Shown in pieces: positions 60,945 through 64,000 of a stretch of 64,000 nt of DNA (position 1 is the stretch's first letter; each line of letters begins with the position of its first letter). The stretch spans positions 4,444,481-4,508,480 of the forward strand of contig OY282383.1 of NCBI GenBank assembly GCA_958295855.1, in the 5' to 3' direction. The notes under the pieces were generated by a model that was given only the letters and a program-made list of their open reading frames with translations, was not told where the DNA came from and ran no database searches. A program made the translations under genes and the position numbers. Source of the DNA: an uncultured Poribacteria bacterium (GTDB lineage Bacteria; Poribacteria; WGA-4E; WGA-3G).

Positions 60945-61703
60945 ATGAAATCACTTTTTTTATTCTTAACACTGCTCGCATTTGTCGCATCTTTCGCTCA
61001 TGCAGCAGACGAATCTGATGAGTCGCTCATCCTTTACTTCTCTTTTGATGAGCTTGATGGTGACATGGTTATCGACCACTCGCAATATAAGAACCATGGC
61101 ACGCTTGCTGGGGCCCCTGAGTTCGTTGCTGGTAGGTTTGGCGAAGCCTTAAAACTTAACGGCGAAACTGACTGGGTTGAAGTGCCACACGCTGAGATTC
61201 TCACCGTTGATACGAATGTGACGGTGATGGCATGGATTAACGCCGAGAGACATACCGGCCCCAACGACCAGCGGTGGCAAGGTGTTCTCTCAAAAGGGAA
61301 CTCACCGCGTTCTTACAGCTTCTATACCGAATCGCCCAGTGAATGTTTGCACCTCAGTGCGGGTGGAAGCGGAAGCACCTGTACCGGAAAGATCGTGCTC
61401 AATGAATGGCAACATGTCGCTGCACACGTAGAGGCTGGCACACACCGGTATTGGCTCAACGGTAACAATGTTGGCGAATTCCCAGGTCAAAACCCCTTGC
61501 CGGGTGCTGCCGATACAGCGAGTGTGCTTGTCGGAAACACCCACGAAGGGAATCGCGAATTCCTCGGGCTGATTGACGAAGTCCGCATCTGGAATCGTGC
61601 CCTCAACGAGAGCGAAATCCAAGAAGAAATGGAAAAATCGACACCTGTCAAGCCGCTTGGGAAGTTGTCCACAACTTGGGCGACGCTAAAATCCCAAAGG
61701 TAA
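60945..61703 (+). CDS. Secreted LamG-domain protein, tandem paralog
   Basis: A 252-residue protein started at MKSLFLFLTLLAF (60945), 7 nt after TAGGAGA; an upstream in-frame ATG at 60762 lacks a site and encodes no signal peptide. The signal peptide is about 1-20, then a LamG domain nearly identical in plan to the neighbour (LILYFSFDELDG, YSFYTESPSECLHLS, NREFLGLIDEVRIWNRAL). It ends KLSTTWATLKSQR. Tandem duplication is evident. Confidence 0.88.
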   Translation: MKSLFLFLTLLAFVASFAHAADESDESLILYFSFDELDGDMVIDHSQYKNHGTLAGAPEFVAGRFGEALKLNGETDWVEVPHAEILTVDTNVTVMAWINAERHTGPNDQRWQGVLSKGNSPRSYSFYTESPSECLHLSAGGSGSTCTGKIVLNEWQHVAAHVEAGTHRYWLNGNNVGEFPGQNPLPGAADTASVLVGNTHEGNREFLGLIDEVRIWNRALNESEIQEEMEKSTPVKPLGKLSTTWATLKSQR

Positions 61704-62020
61704 CAGGTTATTGGGCAGGCACAAGGCCTGCCCCTACAACTGTAGGTGCGCGTGGCGAGTTTGAAGATATAAAAATAAATGGGTTCAGTCGGTTTTGCGG
61801 CGAAGGGTATTATACCACTGCGCCCATAAGCGACGTGCATTTTTATTTCTTACTTATGCGACGTGCATTCTCCAAGGTGTCGCGACCGGTTGTAGGGGCA
61901 GGCACAAGGCACTGCCCCTACAAAGCGGCGGGAGAATTCATAATTAAAATCCCTGATTTTGATTATGAACGCTTACATGCGCGCCTACACCGCGAATGAA
62001 AAAGGAGAACCTATAACGTC
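61704..62020. repeat. Intergenic hairpin repeats
   Basis: No gene. It has GGCAGGCACAAGGCCTGCCCC near 61714 and GGGGCAGGCACAAGGCACTGCCCC near 61897, members of the dispersed GTAGGCACAAGGCCTAC family. Between them is CGCCCATAAGCGACGTGCAT, which also occurs near 27279, followed by TTATTTCTTACTTATG as at 1040-1060. The ribosome site of the cupin gene (AAAGGAG) ends the region. Confidence 0.65.
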
Positions 62021-62422
62021 ATGAACGGAAAATTTATTGCGTCCGCGGACGTAGAACGAGACGAACTTGACTGGGGAACAATCGGTTGGCTCAGCCGTCC
62101 AGAGAGCACAGGTGCGAAAGATATCGTCGCTATGGAAGTAAGCCTCTCCCCTGGATATGGACATGACTTCCATAAGCATCCCGAACAGGAGGAGGTTATC
62201 TACGTTATAGCGGGCAGCATCGAACAATGGTTAGAAGACAAAAAACAGATATTGACAGCAGGTGATTCCGTGTTCATCGATGCAGACATAGTCCACGCCT
62301 CATTTAACGTCTCCTCTCAGCCAGCAAAGTTGTTTGTAACTCTAAGCCCTTGCAAAGGCCCAGAGGGATACCAACTCATCGATGTCTACGATGAGGCACC
62401 ATGGAATACGCTGCGTTCCTAG
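62021..62422 (+). CDS. Small cupin-domain protein
   Basis: A 133-residue single cupin. Metal-binding motif 1 is HKHPEQEEVIYVIAG (two histidines and the Glu), and motif 2 is DADIVHASFN (one histidine). The fold is complete, and the ATG follows AAAGGAGA by 12 nt. Such proteins bind metals or small ligands and may be enzymes or sensors. No partner is obvious from the neighbours. Confidence 0.88.
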   Translation: MNGKFIASADVERDELDWGTIGWLSRPESTGAKDIVAMEVSLSPGYGHDFHKHPEQEEVIYVIAGSIEQWLEDKKQILTAGDSVFIDADIVHASFNVSSQPAKLFVTLSPCKGPEGYQLIDVYDEAPWNTLRS

Positions 62423-62464
62423 CGTGTGCACGCGATGCGGTAACGACACGGGGGTATCGACATC

Positions 62465-62890
62465 ATGAAACACACAACCCAGATAGCACTCCTGAATCGA
62501 GGAGATCAGTTTTTGGCAGAGGCAGGAGTTATTAAACCTGAAGAAATTCGGCAAGTGACTATCGAAGATGCAGTCGTTGATACCGGGGCAACTCGGTTGG
62601 CATTACCGAAACCGATTATAGAACAACTCGGATTAACCCCGGTTGGAAGCGTACCGGTGAAAACCACGAATGGCATTGTCGCGCGGACTATTTATTCGGA
62701 GGTTCGATTCACAGTCATGGAACGAGCGGAGACACTGAACGTAACGGAATTGCCAGAGGGTTTACCGGTGCTTGTTGGACACGTTGTTTTGGAATTGCTT
62801 GACCTCTGTCTTGACATTCGAAAAGGATTAATCTACAATCCAGAACACGACTTTTCGTCAATTTGCCAGCGTCCTATAAGGCCAGATTGA
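62465..62890 (+). CDS. Retropepsin-like aspartyl protease family protein
   Basis: A 141-residue protein with VDTGATRLALP, the DTGA catalytic motif of single-domain (dimeric) aspartyl proteases, near residue 38. It is followed by TTNGIVARTIY and VLVGHVVLELL, as in the clan AA family. There is no signal peptide, so it is cytoplasmic. Several such bacterial proteins have unknown targets, and protease activity is inferred only from the motif. The ATG lies 43 bp after the cupin stop. Confidence 0.78.
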   Translation: MKHTTQIALLNRGDQFLAEAGVIKPEEIRQVTIEDAVVDTGATRLALPKPIIEQLGLTPVGSVPVKTTNGIVARTIYSEVRFTVMERAETLNVTELPEGLPVLVGHVVLELLDLCLDIRKGLIYNPEHDFSSICQRPIRPD

Positions 62891-63077
62891 CTGAGGAATG
62901 CCTTCGCGCTATGGGTATTTTCCCCTGCTTTGCAGGGGCAGATACCACCTGCCGTTTTGTCCGTTGTCCAAAACTTAGCGCATTTAGTGAAGAAAGATCA
63001 GAAACCTCCGACGAGAGCTACAGTGCATTGCTGTGCCTGTCTCGCATTCTGATTACTCCGCAAGGAATAACGAAAAT
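62891..63077 (+). repeat. Third copy of the mosaic leader repeat
   Basis: A palindromic element (62914-62946) is followed by GTTTTGTCCGTTGTCCAAAAC, then CCTCCGACGAGAGCTAC, a small AGTGCATTGCT region and GATTACTCCGCAAGGAATAA just before the methyltransferase ATG. The order equals that at 29826-30035, with divergence in the middle hairpin. Confidence 0.7.
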
Positions 63078-63923
63078 ATGAGTGAAACACTTGTATCAGA
63101 AACAGGCGGAACTCGCGCGGACGTGCGCCTTCGCCAACGGATGCGCGAATTCTACGAAACATCGGAAACCTACAAAGGGCTACTCGCCGCACACGACGAA
63201 ACCTATCTCCGACACTACGTAGAATTGGTAATCCGTTATGCACCGCCGAGTGCCAAGATCCTTGACCTTGGGTGCGGTAACGGTATCTCCGCGCGGTTGC
63301 TCAATCAGGCAGACTTTGATGTTGTCGGCACCGATATTTCGCCACTGTTCCTAGAAGAAGCACAAACGTGGGAAAATCCGAATCTGCGGTATCAGGTATG
63401 TGATGTCCTAGAACTCCCCTTTGAAACGGAGACGTTCGATGTTATCTGCTCAAATGAACTCATTGAACACCTACCCGACGTTGAAACAGCATTGAGCGAA
63501 ATGAGTCGCGTAGTTCGGAAAGGTGGAAAGATTATCCTCTCCGGGCCCAATCTGTGTTCACCCTTAACCCCGTTTCTGGATTGGCTCAGCCTGATGTGGG
63601 GTAAACCCGGCAGACCCGTCTGGGGAGAGACGAAACGGCAAGCCCTGCAACAGTTCGCCAAAAACTGTGGGCTTTCTGTGACGAAGCGACTCGCGCGGAA
63701 AAAACCGAAATTTCTTTACCGAGAACCAGATTTACAAGTAGATGCTATCGGCGGCGATGCAGACAGTGCATACTATGCCAGCCCGATCGATCTCGCCCAA
63801 TTTTTCCGACTGAATGGGTTCGCAATCGTCAAAAAGGCGGTTGGATTTGGGATAAAAGGTAGAATTATCGCGGGCACGTTTCCATATCTGAGTCCTTATA
63901 TCACTATGGTTGTGCAGAAATGA
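63078..63923 (+). CDS. Class I SAM-dependent methyltransferase (type 11)
   Basis: A 281-residue methyltransferase started at MSETLVSETGG, 11 nt after AAGGAA (a longer in-frame ATG at 63033 lies in the repeat). SAM motif I is KILDLGCGNGISARLL, acidic motif II is VVGTDISP, and motif IV is FDVICSNELIEHLPD. It is typical of enzymes that modify lipids, quinones or surface sugars. The stop overlaps the start of the next methyltransferase gene (ATGA), so they are translationally coupled. Confidence 0.9.
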   Translation: MSETLVSETGGTRADVRLRQRMREFYETSETYKGLLAAHDETYLRHYVELVIRYAPPSAKILDLGCGNGISARLLNQADFDVVGTDISPLFLEEAQTWENPNLRYQVCDVLELPFETETFDVICSNELIEHLPDVETALSEMSRVVRKGGKIILSGPNLCSPLTPFLDWLSLMWGKPGRPVWGETKRQALQQFAKNCGLSVTKRLARKKPKFLYREPDLQVDAIGGDADSAYYASPIDLAQFFRLNGFAIVKKAVGFGIKGRIIAGTFPYLSPYITMVVQK

Positions 63924-64000
63924 ACATTCGTGCAAACGATTTTGTCTTAGAGATAGGAAGCGGGCACAACCCCAAAGCACGCTCGGATGTCTTATGTGAT
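63920..64000 (+). CDS. Methyltransferase-like protein, 5' fragment at window edge
   Basis: Only 27 codons are visible. The ATG overlaps the previous stop. The sequence FVLEIGSGHNPKARSDVL fits SAM motif I of a class I methyltransferase, with the GSGHNP variant common in glycan-cluster enzymes. The rest lies beyond the right edge. Confidence 0.6.
   Translation, partial: MNIRANDFVLEIGSGHNPKARSDVLCD

Noticed and set aside
1..64000. tRNA or rRNA genes
   Set aside because: I looked for cloverleaf and rRNA signatures while reading and saw none. A covariance search would be needed to exclude a tRNA fully.

Overview
The window is bacterial chromosome, gene-dense on both strands, with sigma70-type promoters and ordinary Shine-Dalgarno sites. 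The gene repertoire suggests an uncultured 'Candidatus Poribacteria'-like lineage: many formylglycine-generating-enzyme-like (FGE/SUMF1) proteins, LamG proteins with a shared C-terminal tail, a phytanoyl-CoA dioxygenase, an enolase-superfamily enzyme, Gfo/Idh/MocA oxidoreductases, a planctomycete-type cytochrome c fusion, and a gingipain/PorV pair. This placement is inference from gene content; no rRNA or tRNA gene was seen.

Layout. 1-7.3 kb: four ABC-2 permease paralogs on the minus strand, arranged as a duplicated two-gene unit, with an interrupted gene between the pairs. 7.5-11.7 kb: enolase-superfamily enzyme, Gfo/Idh/MocA oxidoreductase, and a Rieske/cytochrome b pair. 11.7-15.4 kb: DNA methyltransferase, TPR lipoprotein, amidohydrolase, nitroreductase. 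15.6-25.5 kb (minus): cytochrome c-FGE fusion, prepilin peptidase, pseudopilin-like protein, sigma54 two-component pair, glucose-6-phosphate isomerase and a phosphomannose-isomerase-type cupin. 25.5-27.1 kb: a lone tnpB element. 27.4-31.3 kb: a peptidoglycan-recycling cluster (serine hydrolase, NamZ-like, AnmK). 31.3-40.8 kb: small membrane proteins, PorV-like protein, a 2120-residue C25 peptidase, quinone oxidoreductase. 41-48 kb: repeat-rich island with three FGE-like surface proteins and a type IX-type sorting-domain protein. 48-56 kb: methyltransferase, oxidoreductase, LamG, PhyH, a 13-copy hairpin array, an ATP-grasp-like protein and serA. 56-64 kb (plus): tatA, carboxymuconolactone decarboxylase-like, TPR, FG-GAP/UnbV, two LamG proteins, cupin, aspartyl-protease-like protein and two methyltransferases.

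The most striking signal is in the 42-48 kb island. The three FGE-fold proteins share an invariant frame, but each carries a 24-codon block ten residues from its C terminus. Between the two closest copies, 23 of 26 substitutions in this block fall at codon positions 1 and 2, and many codons read NNC. This is the footprint expected of adenine-directed mutagenesis by a diversity-generating retroelement (DGR). No reverse transcriptase or template repeat was found in the window, so the machinery would have to act from elsewhere.

The second theme is a dense population of small palindromic repeats. One family (core CCCTGCAAAGCAGGG between GGTAT and ATACC arms) sits between genes and also inside reading frames, where it adds short peptides. 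Another (GGCACRCGGAGYGTGCC) forms a 29-bp-period array of 13 hairpins whose stem changes are compensatory.
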